Below, in pieces: positions 46,668 to 55,880 of a stretch of DNA of 64,000 nt. Where the stretch lies: NCBI GenBank assembly GCA_963847665.1, contig CAWKAO010000002.1, positions 918,074-982,073 on the forward strand, in the 5' to 3' direction. Within the stretch, counting starts at the first letter, position 1. Every line of letters begins with the position of its first letter. The notes under the pieces are model-generated. The model did no database searches and was not told the origin of the DNA. It worked only from the letters and a program-made list of their open reading frames with translations. The DNA is from CAWKAO01 sp963847665 (GTDB lineage: Bacteria > Actinomycetota > Humimicrobiia > Humimicrobiales > Humimicrobiaceae). The translations under genes were made by a program, and so were the position numbers.

Positions 46668-47882
46668 CTATCCCTTTAAAAGAAACACTTCCACAGAAGA
46701 GTCTTTTTCGATTATTGCCCTACCTTCAGGAAATACCGCAAGCCCGTCTGCCTCGACCATTGAAGTCAATATACCTGAACCCTGTTGTCCGGTGAGTTTA
46801 AAATATACTTCTCCATCCACATCCTCCAGTTTTACCCTGACAAAATCAGTTCTTCCCTCACTATGATTGTATTCATCATAAGCTTTTGCGTATATCTTAT
46901 TTTTAAAAAGTTTTGGATCACACATGATCTTTTTTATTAGCGGTCTGACATACATCTCAAAACAGACCATGACAGATACGGGGTTTCCGGGAAGTGCAAA
47001 TATAAATTTTTCCTTAAAAGTCAAAAATGCCAGGGGTTTTCCCGGCCTCTGGTTTACACGCCAGAAAATAAATTCGACACCGATATCATCAAGGATCTCT
47101 TTTACATAATCATAATCGCCTACTGATACTCCACCGGTAAGCAATAGAATATCACACTCAGCAAGGGCTGAGTTTATTTTCTTTTTAAGCAACCCTTTAT
47201 CATCCCGGATTATACCATAAATCTTAAACGGATTATTTGATTCCATCAGCAAAGCAGAAAGCGAGTAACTGTTGCTGTCGCGTACCTTACCGATCTTTAG
47301 TTCTTCCTCTATCCCTATCAGTTCGTCTCCAGTTGTAAGTATTCCGACAAGAGGCGGCTCATAGATAAGGACATCGTTTACACCGATAGATGCCATGACT
47401 CCTATATCTGGAGGATAGATCTTCTTGCCAATGGACAGGACATTATTACCCTTTTTGATGTCCTCTCCCCTGTATCTTATATTCTGTCCCCGTTTGCACT
47501 CATAAAAAATCAGGACATCGCGTCCCTCTTTTAAGGTATCTTCCTTCATGACCACGCAATCACAGCCTTCCGGGACAGGTGCGCCGGTCATTATTTGCGC
47601 AGCAAAACCGGAGTCCAGAAAAAATCCCGGGATCTTACCTGCAGGTATATCCTCATCCAGCAATCGTAGCTTTATAGGGTAATTTTTATCTGCTCCTACT
47701 ATATCTACTGACTTTACTGCAAATCCGTCCATTGCAGAATTATCATACGCCGGTACAAAATCTTTGGAAAAAACATCTTCAGCAAGAACTCTCCCGAGGC
47801 TTTCAAGAGCAGTGACTCTCACTGTTCTGGGTTTTATTTTAATACTGATTATTTTTTCCTGGGCTTCTTTAACTGAAAGCAA
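46668..47882 (-). CDS. moeA: Molybdopterin molybdotransferase MoeA
   Basis: A 404-residue enzyme inserting molybdate or tungstate into adenylylated molybdopterin. Conserved blocks: FVPAYDNSAMDGFAVKS, AAQIMTGAPVPEGCDCVV, ILTTGDELIGIEEELKIGKV, LLLTGGVSVGDYDYVKEIL, VNQRPGKPLAFLTF and FALPGNPVSVMVCFEMYV. The four-domain length is normal. The start is TTG 47882 with AGGAG eight bases upstream. It lies upstream of the riboswitch, so it may be transcribed independently of cofactor control, while readthrough would enter the leader. Confidence 0.94.
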   Translation of the reverse strand: MLSVKEAQEKIISIKIKPRTVRVTALESLGRVLAEDVFSKDFVPAYDNSAMDGFAVKSVDIVGADKNYPIKLRLLDEDIPAGKIPGFFLDSGFAAQIMTGAPVPEGCDCVVMKEDTLKEGRDVLIFYECKRGQNIRYRGEDIKKGNNVLSIGKKIYPPDIGVMASIGVNDVLIYEPPLVGILTTGDELIGIEEELKIGKVRDSNSYSLSALLMESNNPFKIYGIIRDDKGLLKKKINSALAECDILLLTGGVSVGDYDYVKEILDDIGVEFIFWRVNQRPGKPLAFLTFKEKFIFALPGNPVSVMVCFEMYVRPLIKKIMCDPKLFKNKIYAKAYDEYNHSEGRTDFVRVKLEDVDGEVYFKLTGQQGSGILTSMVEADGLAVFPEGRAIIEKDSSVEVFLLKG

Positions 47883-48142
47883 TCCTTTTTCTCCTGTTTT
47901 TTATAAAAACATTTTTTTGTGACTTTTTAATCTGGATATAAAACAGCAGCTGCACGGCTCTGTTCTGGCTCTATTTTACTTAATGGCTTATTTATTATCA
48001 ATATCTTACGGGCCTTTTATTAAAGGCCTTTCACCTTTTTGTCTCAATTCTTAGTATAAAGTAGTAAAATAATATCAATAGTTTTTTTCTAAAGTTCTTA
48101 AAAAAATTTTGAGTTAAAAGCCAAATAGGATTAAATTGAACC

Positions 48143-49018
48143 ATGATAGCCATCTTCTGCGCAAGCAAAATCGAGATTTTAAGTCTTCTAAAGAAAATAA
48201 AAGTCGTAAAAAAGTTCCACTCCGGTCAGGTAAGAGGCTTCACTGGAATTTATAGAAATAATAGCCTTTTGCAGACCGGTGAAAATATATTGATCCTCTT
48301 TACAGGTATGGGAAAGAAAAATGCGATAGTTGCTGCAGACTACTTTATTTCTGAATTTATTGTTGATAAAGATCCATCTGAGGGAACGGTGACTTATTTT
48401 CACAACAAAAAATCAAAACAACAGATAAGCAATATTATAGTCACCGGATTTGGCGGCTCTATGGTCAAAGATATAAAAATAAAAGAAATCGTTTTAATAA
48501 ATGAAATAAAAGCACTATTAGATCTAAAAGGTCTTTTAAATAATAAAGGATTTAAGATCGTAGAGCTGGGCGGACCTTTAAATAGCCCGGGTATTCCGAT
48601 AAATAATATTTTTAAAGCAGTTCCATTGGCCACCGTAGAAGAAGTCATAACTGATCCTGTTGTAAAAAAAGAAATAAATAAAACTACCGGTGCTAGCATC
48701 CTGGATATGGAAACATTCTGGATCGCAGAAAGATTGTCCGGATCAGATATACCCCTGACCTACCTAAGGGTCATATCAGATGATCTGGAAAATAATATTC
48801 CTGCATCTCTGAACCTCAATCCTACAGGTAATACCGAAACACAGCAAAATCCTGTTCAGCAATTGATCTTACTATCGGGAATTTTTTTGAGATCTATATT
48901 TTATTTAATGATCAGGCCGTTAGATCTTATCAGGACAATTAAGTTTTTAAATGATATCTTTTCAGCTCAAAAAGTATTGAGTAAAGTAATAGAAGACATG
49001 ATCAACGATTTACTTTGA
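48143..49018 (+). CDS. Phosphorylase-superfamily nucleosidase
   Basis: A 291-residue protein of the PNP/MTA nucleosidase fold. MIAIFCASKIEILSLL, ENILILFTGMGKKNA, IIVTGFGGSMVKDIKI and ASILDMETFWIAERL follow the nucleosidase pattern (Gly-rich phosphate/ribose loop, then Met-Glu contacting ribose). It may split a nucleoside such as adenosylhomocysteine, methylthioadenosine or futalosine. The C-terminus (about 60 residues, hydrophobic) is longer than usual. It diverges from moeA and converges on the ribokinase gene, whose stop is 8 bp away. The hairpin GGCCTTTTATTAAAGGCC at 48011-48028 lies in its leader. Confidence 0.7.
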   Translation: MIAIFCASKIEILSLLKKIKVVKKFHSGQVRGFTGIYRNNSLLQTGENILILFTGMGKKNAIVAADYFISEFIVDKDPSEGTVTYFHNKKSKQQISNIIVTGFGGSMVKDIKIKEIVLINEIKALLDLKGLLNNKGFKIVELGGPLNSPGIPINNIFKAVPLATVEEVITDPVVKKEINKTTGASILDMETFWIAERLSGSDIPLTYLRVISDDLENNIPASLNLNPTGNTETQQNPVQQLILLSGIFLRSIFYLMIRPLDLIRTIKFLNDIFSAQKVLSKVIEDMINDLL

Positions 49019-49025
49019 CAGGTCG

Positions 49026-49961
49026 TCAGAACAATAGATCTTTTAAACCCATCCTGTTTGCAAAAGTGATCAGCTCCTTCTTTAAGGGCATAGACTCCTG
49101 GACCCCTTCTCTGGACACGGACAATGTAGCCACCAGATTTCCTATGGCTACGCTGTTATAAATATTATTTCCCTTAGAAAGTCCGTAGGCCAGTCCTCCA
49201 TTAAACGCATCGCCAGCTCCAATTGAATTGACCCGTTTGATGTCAAATGTCGGTATAAGGTCTGAGTAGTCTTTTTCCACAAGGACTGCACCCATACTGC
49301 CCAATTTATTAATAATAGTATTTGCACCTTTTTTTATTAGTGACCTGGCCGCTTTTAATGAGTCATCTTCGTCTTTTATTTCCAGGCCTGTAAGCTGCTG
49401 CATCTCGACTTTATTTGGTGTCAAAATAGAGACCATTGGTAACAACTCATCAGGTATAGGAGAAAAAGGAGCAGGGTCCAGGATGATCATTTTGTTTTTC
49501 TTATTAAATATCTTGATTATATGCACATTTACATCAAAGGGTATTTCTAGTTGAAGAAGGATGATCTCTGAACTTTCTAATATTCCTGAAGCCTTCTCGA
49601 TGTCTTCAATGGTGATGGTATCATTGGCGCCCCTATAATTGACTATACAGTTTTCACCGGGATCATTGACATATATAAGTGATGTGCCGGAATGATTTTT
49701 ATTATCCAGAAAGACAAAATCCGTTTTGACCCCACTTTTTTCGAGGGAATCCATAAGAAATCCACTATACGAATCTTTACCTATTTTCCCTATAAAATAA
49801 ACATCTGCACCAAGCTTGCCAAGAGCCACCGCCTGGTTTGCTCCCTTTCCCCCAGGGTGTTCACTAAAGCTGCTGGCCTTGATCGATTCACCAGGGCTGG
49901 GAAATCTTTCTGCCCTGCCGACAAGATCTATGTTTATACTGCCAACAACACATATTTTCAT
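49026..49961 (-). CDS. rbsK: Ribokinase (PfkB family)
   Basis: A 311-residue PfkB sugar kinase. VVGSINIDLVGRAERFPSPG and HPGGKGANQAVALGKLGADV are the ribokinase substrate motifs, IILDPAPFSPIPDE and LTPNKVEMQQLTG the middle blocks, and VNSIGAGDAFNGGLAYGL the C-terminal signature with the catalytic Asp. It phosphorylates ribose or a related pentose. It is 28 bp downstream of an MFS transporter gene and probably acts on the sugar that transporter brings in. Confidence 0.88.
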   Translation of the reverse strand: MKICVVGSINIDLVGRAERFPSPGESIKASSFSEHPGGKGANQAVALGKLGADVYFIGKIGKDSYSGFLMDSLEKSGVKTDFVFLDNKNHSGTSLIYVNDPGENCIVNYRGANDTITIEDIEKASGILESSEIILLQLEIPFDVNVHIIKIFNKKNKMIILDPAPFSPIPDELLPMVSILTPNKVEMQQLTGLEIKDEDDSLKAARSLIKKGANTIINKLGSMGAVLVEKDYSDLIPTFDIKRVNSIGAGDAFNGGLAYGLSKGNNIYNSVAIGNLVATLSVSREGVQESMPLKKELITFANRMGLKDLLF

Positions 49962-49989
49962 TTCAAATTCTACCTTTCTTTTTAAGCTG

Positions 49990-51174
49990 TCATTTAGTCT
50001 TTATAGTTTTCCTGTAACTCTTTCTGATGATTACAAAAATAAAAAAGACGATCATAAATATGATAGCTATTGCAATTGAAAGAAAAAGACTATAACTTGC
50101 TAAAGATCTTATTGCAAAAGGGATCAAACTGCCGCTTGCAATTCCGATGACAAACAATATTGTCAAAGACAGGTCTTTCCCCGAGCCAAATATTCTGCCT
50201 GCGCTGGAAATAAGTAAGGGCGGTATGCCTGAAAAACCCAGACCAATAAGCCCTGCCCCTACAAAATTTATTATTTGATTTGATGGGATGATCGCAATAA
50301 CGAGTCCGACTACACTTGTAATGGATAAGGCTATAAGTAATGTCCCTGCTTTATACTTATAAGACAAAAAACTTATAAGTAGTCTTCCCGCAAGTATTCC
50401 CATCCAGAAAACAGACACTATTAGACTGGCGCTATACAGGTCAAATAATTTGTCTACCCTGAAAAAAGTTGGTGCCCATGAGAAAATCGTGACCTCAGAC
50501 ATGACATAGAAGAGCATCAAAACCGCTGTGAGAGCCATATAAATATTTTTATCCTTATACATGAAAAACTTTTTTAAGGAAACCCTTTCTTCGATCGATA
50601 CTCCGACCTGCTTCTTTTTATATGTGACCAGATATGATAGTAATGTGACCAGTGCCAGTCCTATCACTACGAAATAGATAATTTTCCAGTTGACATTCCT
50701 TTCTATCAGGCTTGATGCAAAAAACGGTGAAGCTAGTGCACCTACAGCAAAAAAACCATGACCAAGATTTACTATGCTGTCTTTATTTTTTACCCGTCCT
50801 TCAAGCATACTTGTGTTGGCGTTCATAAATATTATCCCGAACAGGCAGCCGGAAATATAATAGAGAACATAGAAAAGGATTAGTGATTTTACCATGCTCA
50901 GACCTGCCATTGTAGGGACCAGCAATGAATAGGTGATTATTATTAGCTTAAAATTATTAAATCTTCTTTTTAAAAATATCAAGGCCAGGATGCCCGTGAC
51001 TTCACCGATCATGAAAAATGTAATGATCAGGTTCATGTTTTCTGCTGATACATTAAAATACTTGCTTATATCCAGAAGGATAGGGCTTGCAAGCATCATA
51101 AAAAATGCAAATAAAAACATGGAAAGGTAGTTAGGAAATTCCAATAAATAGTTTTTAAGATTGTTATTTTTCAA
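49990..51174 (-). CDS. MFS sugar transporter, paralogue of 13507-14745
   Basis: A 394-residue 12-helix major facilitator. Like the transporter at 13507-14745 it begins with a short amphipathic segment and a hydrophobic helix ending ASPILLDIS, and has a basic loop (KRRFNNFK) after TM2 and a central loop of Lys residues (YKKKQVGVSIEERVSLKK). It is followed closely by ribokinase, so a pentose or nucleoside-derived sugar is the probable cargo, moved by proton symport. The upstream gap is AT rich, with no clear promoter. Confidence 0.82.
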   Translation of the reverse strand: MKNNNLKNYLLEFPNYLSMFLFAFFMMLASPILLDISKYFNVSAENMNLIITFFMIGEVTGILALIFLKRRFNNFKLIIITYSLLVPTMAGLSMVKSLILFYVLYYISGCLFGIIFMNANTSMLEGRVKNKDSIVNLGHGFFAVGALASPFFASSLIERNVNWKIIYFVVIGLALVTLLSYLVTYKKKQVGVSIEERVSLKKFFMYKDKNIYMALTAVLMLFYVMSEVTIFSWAPTFFRVDKLFDLYSASLIVSVFWMGILAGRLLISFLSYKYKAGTLLIALSITSVVGLVIAIIPSNQIINFVGAGLIGLGFSGIPPLLISSAGRIFGSGKDLSLTILFVIGIASGSLIPFAIRSLASYSLFLSIAIAIIFMIVFFIFVIIRKSYRKTIKTK

Positions 51175-51272
51175 TTCACGCCTGTTTTTAAAATAAAATT
51201 GTCAATATTATAACATACCTTTTTAATTTGATTTTAATAGAATAACTGTAATTTTTAATTGATTTTCATTGA

Positions 51273-51530
51273 TCAATTCGAGAAAACATTAAAAGCAATA
51301 TCAGGATAGTCATTTAATCCAGCACCTTCATACCTTTCCGGGTTAGAGGTCATTTCAGGATCTTTTACAAAATTATAAACATCGAGTATTGATCTCCTTC
51401 CATCACTATTTATATCAACTTTAGAACCATCGGTTATTATGTAATTTAATATTTCCTGTATGGTTATCGGTGCTATTGTAGTCCTCGGGTATTCAGCATT
51501 TGCAGTAAGATTTAAACAACTGTTTATGTG
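51273..51530 (-). pseudogene. Remnant of a dockerin/EF-hand domain protein
   Basis: An 85-codon open stretch without a start codon, ending at a stop at 51273-51275. It contains VDINSDGRRSILDVYNFV; the 12-residue loop DINSDGRRSILD has Asp, Asn, Asp and Asp in the calcium positions, as in dockerin or EF-hand repeats. Such domains occur at the C-terminus of secreted polysaccharide-active enzymes. Upstream (51540-51600) nothing recognisable continues it, so it appears to be the tail of a deleted gene. The rest of the 51175-51604 gap holds no other feature that I can see. Confidence 0.5.
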
Positions 51531-51604
51531 TCAATATTGTAATATTATTTTTGTAAGGCAGGATTCAAACTAAAGATTAATTAACTTTCATATGGGAAAG
51601 GTCA

Positions 51605-52216
51605 TTAGAAATAATCTAAAAGCTCAGATTGAAAAATAGAAAATGACCTAAATAATATAGCATTCATACCCAATTTTTTTGAAGCATCTACAAAATCAAC
51701 TACATCATCAATATAGAGTATCTCATCTGGTTTGTATTCCAGGAGATTTAAAGCATATAAAAATATTTCTTTTTCAGGTTTTCGTGACCTGACTTCATAT
51801 GATAATACTCTTTCATTAAAATTTTTTAAGATGTTAAATTTTTTATCAACCCATAAGAAGTGCAATTTATTAGTATTTGACAGTAACAGGATTTTAACCT
51901 TATTTTTTAATTTTAAAATTATTTCAGACATTCCATTATTTTTAGTAAAAACATCATTATATATGGCACAAAAACTATCAAATGAAATACTTGCACCTAT
52001 TCTTTCAACAACAGATTCATAGAAAGTATGTGGACTAATAATTCCTCTTTCAAAACTATCTTCCAATCTGGTACCAATAATTTTATCATAGATCTCCTCT
52101 TTGGATAAATCACTGAATTCAGAGAATTTCGCACATGCTATCATATGATCTACTCTTAAAACAACATTGCCCATATCGAATATCACTGCTTTTATTGGAT
52201 TGATATTTACTCTCAT
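51605..52216 (-). CDS. HAD-family sugar phosphatase (YihX-like)
   Basis: A haloacid-dehalogenase hydrolase of about 203 residues. AVIFDMGNVVL is motif I (nucleophile Asp, with the Gly-Asn-Val variant found in YihX-type glucose-1-phosphatases), ILLLSNTNKLH motif II, RSRKPEKEIFLYAL motif III (Lys), and ILYIDDVVDFVDASKKLG motif IV with paired Asp. It removes phosphate from a small sugar phosphate. The frame opens at TTG 52279, but ATG 52216 gives the usual family N-terminus and is preferred. It is next to a GHMP kinase. Confidence 0.8.
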   Translation of the reverse strand: MRVNINPIKAVIFDMGNVVLRVDHMIACAKFSEFSDLSKEEIYDKIIGTRLEDSFERGIISPHTFYESVVERIGASISFDSFCAIYNDVFTKNNGMSEIILKLKNKVKILLLSNTNKLHFLWVDKKFNILKNFNERVLSYEVRSRKPEKEIFLYALNLLEYKPDEILYIDDVVDFVDASKKLGMNAILFRSFSIFQSELLDYF

Positions 52217-52339
52217 CCTTAATTCTTCTAATGTTTTATTTTGTTTAAATGGTTTATATACTCCAGGTACGTAGTCCAAAACGGCTTAGATATATTGGAA
52301 TGTTCTTAAATAATGGATTTGCTGATTCGATTTCATGTA

Positions 52340-53305
52340 TCATGTCTCTTTTTTGGCTGGATTTTTCACCACATAGAGAGTCAGGGAACCCCCTTCTCCT
52401 CCCGCCCCATTGACTTTCCAGCCAATCGCGCCACTTTGCTTTGCAATATCAATTATTTCACTAATGTTTTTACTTATAAGAGATGAATTTAAGTCACCCT
52501 GTGCTTCTGTGTTAACTATCATTGAACTTCCGAGAGCATTAAAATCTCCTGCGTATACTGCATCGCGCGCTAATTCTGCTGTCTTACGTAATTTCTCTAG
52601 TTTTGGACTATGAACCCCAGCATCTTCTAGTTCAGCTATTACCTTTTTATGTACATCTGAAGAGCTGTGAGATTTTCCCATAAAAATTAAAACTAATCGC
52701 CGCTCTAATTCCCACCATATAGAGTTAGGAATATGTATTTGTGAAACTGTGGCGTAGGGATACTGGTACATTTCGATATAATTGATTCCTCCGTATGCAG
52801 AGCATAGTTGATCTTGTATTCCTGACTGCAGATGAAGTAAATCTGTTTCTACTTTATGCGCTGCGTAAGCAACTTCATGTGGCGCCATTCTACCATCACT
52901 TAGACAATCCAAAGCTCCAATAAGCGCTACACTAACTGCAGCTGATGTGCCGGTAGAGCACCCAGCAGGAGCTTCTGAAAATATTGATATTTGAAGTGCG
53001 ATATCTTTTGGAATTTTCATATATTCTATAGCTGCTTCTAACAAGGGATGCCGATCCCAACCTGAAACATAGGGCTTTACGATATACTGATCTCCATAAT
53101 TTTCAGCAAATAATGTAATGCGGTCTTTTCTCGCATTTAATGGAAAAATCTCAATCTGAGCCTCGACGTATGGATAAACACCAATATTAAAAACCTTACC
53201 ATGCTCTGCAAACCATGTATCGGTCCACCCTCCATTGTCACATATTCGAATTGGAGCCACACTATTGACAACCTTGAGCCTTTTTTGAATTTCCTCAGGG
53301 TTCAA
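52340..53305 (-). CDS. GHMP-family sugar kinase
   Basis: A 321-residue GHMP kinase. VAPIRICDNGGWTDTWFAEHG is the N-terminal substrate motif in the form seen in heptose and fucose-type kinases, EAPAGCSTGTSAAVSVAL the phosphate-binding loop, and GAIGWKVNGAGGEGGSLTLY the C-terminal Gly-rich motif. The start is TTG 53305, six bases from AAGGAG. It should phosphorylate C1 of a sugar using ATP. Paired with the HAD phosphatase downstream it recalls heptose-type kinase-phosphatase modules, but the substrate is not known. Confidence 0.82.
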   Translation of the reverse strand: MNPEEIQKRLKVVNSVAPIRICDNGGWTDTWFAEHGKVFNIGVYPYVEAQIEIFPLNARKDRITLFAENYGDQYIVKPYVSGWDRHPLLEAAIEYMKIPKDIALQISIFSEAPAGCSTGTSAAVSVALIGALDCLSDGRMAPHEVAYAAHKVETDLLHLQSGIQDQLCSAYGGINYIEMYQYPYATVSQIHIPNSIWWELERRLVLIFMGKSHSSSDVHKKVIAELEDAGVHSPKLEKLRKTAELARDAVYAGDFNALGSSMIVNTEAQGDLNSSLISKNISEIIDIAKQSGAIGWKVNGAGGEGGSLTLYVVKNPAKKET

Positions 53306-53450
53306 TTGATTCTCCTTTGTCGCTATGTTATTTGGAAAACTAGTATATCATATAAGATTTATAATGAATAAATCCCTTTTTTTTATGATAGGATCTCTTT
53401 TATTTTGGGTTTTATTATTTTAATTATTATATTTATATAAGTATTAAGAT

Positions 53451-53479
53451 GGCTCCCCTGAGTTATGAAATTTAGAACC
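53451..53479 (+). repeat. Dispersed GGCTGCC...GAACC repeat, copy 1
   Basis: GGCTCCCC, 16 intervening bases containing GTTATGAAATTTA, then GAACC: 29 bases. It belongs to a family found in most gaps from 53.4 to 63.5 kb. Confidence 0.7.
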
Positions 53480-53570
53480 AAATTATTCAAGAGTTATATA
53501 AGATTAAAAATTTATAAGAAGTATTAAAATCAATTTTAAAATTGAATATTAATTGAGTTTGTATTTAATC

Positions 53571-53600
53571 CAAGTACAAAAATTCGAGCCATTTTTTAGA
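53571..53600 (+). repeat. Dispersed repeat, diverged copy 2
   Basis: AAAATTCGAGCCATTTTTTA resembles the 3' part of the copy at 57613 (AAATTTCGAACCATTTTTTA). The 5' GGCTGCC box is not recognisable here. Confidence 0.5.
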
Positions 53601-53808
53601 AGAATTACCAATTTAAAAATCAAATTTCAAATAACTAAGATACTCTTAACTTAAACATTTTATTTTAAAAAAAGCTGACTATCCTATATATGTCTATAAA
53701 TTTGGGGTTCATATCAATTGCTTACTACTACATCAACTTACTTCCCTTATTTTAAATCATTAGTTAAAATAGAAGCTGTAAATATGCCAATTTTTTTATC
53801 AATAAAAA

Positions 53809-55113
53809 ATGACTAATACTATTATCTCTATCACAATATTTATTATAACTTATGCAGTCATCATCTCAGAAAAAGTAAACAGGACTGTTACCGCTTTTCT
53901 TGGTGCATTCCTACTTCTTTTATTTAATATTTTTAATCTCAACGAAGCGATCAGCTTCATAAACTGGGAAACTATAGGGCTTCTATTCGGTATGTTTATA
54001 ATTGTCACCGCCCTATCAGAAGCAGGTTTCTTTACTTACCTTGCACTTGTAATGGCAAAACTACTCAAATACTCTCCCACAAAGATTTTTCTGGTATTTC
54101 CGGTCGTTACTGCTGTTCTTTCGGGCTTTATGGATAGTATTACCGTGATGTTATTTTTTGCGACTCTAACTTATGAATTATGCAGGATGCTTAAAATCAA
54201 TGCAGTCCCACTTGTTATAACTGAAGTACTTTTAGCAAATATCGGTGGTTCAGCAACTCTTGTCGGCGACCCTCCCAATGTAATATTGGGTCTAAAGTTA
54301 GGTTTTTATTTCAATGATTTTGTCATTCATAACGGACCTATTGCAATAGTTGCAGGAGCTGCAACACTGTTTTATTGTTATGCTGTTAGTAAAAAATCAC
54401 TGATCCCAACTAGTGATATCCCAATTGATGAGCTCTCAAAAATGAATCCAAATGATGCAATAAAAGACTTAAGACAGTTAAGAATTGCGCTTTCTGCTTT
54501 CGGGGTTGCAGTTTTATTTTTAATAACCCATATTTATATAGAAAGATACTTACATATAGCTTTAATAGTTCCACTTGCTGCAATGATCCCTGCTTTTGTA
54601 ATGCTTGTTTTTTTAGGAAAGAAAGCGCAAAAAATAATTATAAAAGTTGATTATGAGGTAATACTTTTCTTTATTGGCCTATTTATTGTCGTTGGAGGGC
54701 TCGAACATACTGGTGTTATAAAAGTTTTAGCGGGTTATATTACAGATATATTTAAAAATAATCATCCGGGTCTCTTAAGCACACTACTGTGGGGATCTGC
54801 AGTAGGTAGTGGTATTGTAGATAATGTGCCTTTTGCTCTTTCAATGGCTTATGTACTTGAAAATATGGTAAAATTTGTAGGTGTCCCGGCATTATCAATT
54901 ATGGTTTGGGCCACCTCCCTTGGTTGTGATATTGGTGGCAATTTTACACCAATAGGAGCTTCCGCAAATGTGGTAGCCTACAGCACAATGGAAAAATCGG
55001 GTCATCATATTGGATGGGGCAGATGGCTAAAACTCGCTATACCTGCTACTTTTATTGGGTTATTGATCGCCAATATTGGAATACTAATAAAACTAAGTTT
55101 AAATTTTTATTGA
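53809..55113 (+). CDS. ArsB/NhaD-type ion transporter
   Basis: A 434-residue membrane protein of the ion transporter superfamily, with about 11-12 helices. Two pseudo-symmetric signature loops are visible: NIGGSATLVGDPPNVILG near residue 150 and CDIGGNFTPIGASANVVAYS near residue 385, as in NhaD, ArsB and SLC13-like proteins. It probably exchanges sodium, or an oxyanion, with protons. GSGIVDNVPFALSM is also family-typical. No Shine-Dalgarno precedes ATG 53809, so translation may be weak or leaderless. It is convergent with the hemerythrin gene, 22 bp apart. Confidence 0.85.
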   Translation: MTNTIISITIFIITYAVIISEKVNRTVTAFLGAFLLLLFNIFNLNEAISFINWETIGLLFGMFIIVTALSEAGFFTYLALVMAKLLKYSPTKIFLVFPVVTAVLSGFMDSITVMLFFATLTYELCRMLKINAVPLVITEVLLANIGGSATLVGDPPNVILGLKLGFYFNDFVIHNGPIAIVAGAATLFYCYAVSKKSLIPTSDIPIDELSKMNPNDAIKDLRQLRIALSAFGVAVLFLITHIYIERYLHIALIVPLAAMIPAFVMLVFLGKKAQKIIIKVDYEVILFFIGLFIVVGGLEHTGVIKVLAGYITDIFKNNHPGLLSTLLWGSAVGSGIVDNVPFALSMAYVLENMVKFVGVPALSIMVWATSLGCDIGGNFTPIGASANVVAYSTMEKSGHHIGWGRWLKLAIPATFIGLLIANIGILIKLSLNFY

Positions 55114-55135
55114 GAAATATAATATCAATATTAAG

Positions 55136-55681
55136 CTACTCATATTTTTCAAGGATTTTTTTATATTTTTCATGTATCAGTTTCCTGTCAAAATCCCAGA
55201 ACTTATTGATCATTTCGTTTTTTTCTTTATCTGTAAAATATTCCATGCAGGGAAGAAAAAATTCCTTGTCTTCTTTTATAGTATGTTTAGGATAAAAATC
55301 TATAAGATGTTTTAAATACTCATAAATTTCAAACGCAAGAAGCTGTTTTGTAGCATCATCATTGTTATTAAAATATCTATTTCTTACATCGAATAGTTTT
55401 GAAGTTATCTCTCTTGCATATTTATGCTCTTCAATCAATTCTTTGAGTAATTTCATATGTTCAGGCTTTAATCTCTTGGTTTCCAGTTCCTTAAATAGTA
55501 TATTTTCTTCTTTTCCCTGGTGGCATCTGTCAGCATATGTTTTAATAAAATCTATACAATTATCAATAAAATCAATATCTGCTAGTTTATCTTTTTTTAT
55601 CCTATCTCCTTCCTTTTGCATCAGTTCTATAAGTCTTTCTATCAGACTGTGCTCAACCATTAAAGGGCCAATCGGCAGCAT
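55136..55681 (-). CDS. Hemerythrin-domain protein
   Basis: A 181-residue four-helix bundle. His at MVEHSLIERL, CHQGKEENILF (His and Glu), EEHKYAR (His), and YPKHTIKEDKEFFLP (His, Glu/Asp) follow the diiron ligand order of hemerythrins. In anaerobes such proteins bind or sense oxygen or nitric oxide, or protect iron centres. It is soluble. No partner gene on the same strand is adjacent; a repeat copy lies between it and the toxin-antitoxin genes. Confidence 0.88.
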   Translation of the reverse strand: MLPIGPLMVEHSLIERLIELMQKEGDRIKKDKLADIDFIDNCIDFIKTYADRCHQGKEENILFKELETKRLKPEHMKLLKELIEEHKYAREITSKLFDVRNRYFNNNDDATKQLLAFEIYEYLKHLIDFYPKHTIKEDKEFFLPCMEYFTDKEKNEMINKFWDFDRKLIHEKYKKILEKYE

Positions 55682-55817
55682 TACCTATCCTCCATATAAT
55701 TTTATAAATAAAAACAACTATAAATTATACACTAAGCTTTAAACTTTCTGTATTTTCTTAACTCTCCAGTTTTTTAAATTTAATTGAGTGTGAGAAAACG
55801 ATCAGAACGCTGTGTAT

Positions 55818-55851
55818 TTAGAGCGGGTAAACTGGAATTCGGTGAAGAACC
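55818..55851 (+). repeat. Dispersed repeat, variant copy a
   Basis: TTAGAGCGGGT, then a spacer, then CGGTGAAGAACC. It shares TTAGAGCGGGT and GGTGAAGARCC with the copy at 56553, and a GAACC end with the whole family. Confidence 0.5.
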
Positions 55852-55880
55852 AGAGATTTAAAGAATATCTATAATACTTC

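Larger units (their letters stand above)
53306..53808. other. AT-rich intergenic region between divergent genes with two repeat copies
   Basis: A 503-bp gap between the GHMP kinase and the antiporter gene, which point away from each other. Apart from repeat copies at 53451-53479 and about 53571-53600 I see no gene. The antiporter ATG has no Shine-Dalgarno in front of it. Base composition becomes visibly more AT rich from here onward. Confidence 0.6.

Noticed and set aside
52340..53305. Galactokinase (GalK)
   Set aside because: The N-terminal galactose signature is absent. The ICDNGGWTD form and overall length suit other GHMP sugar kinases.
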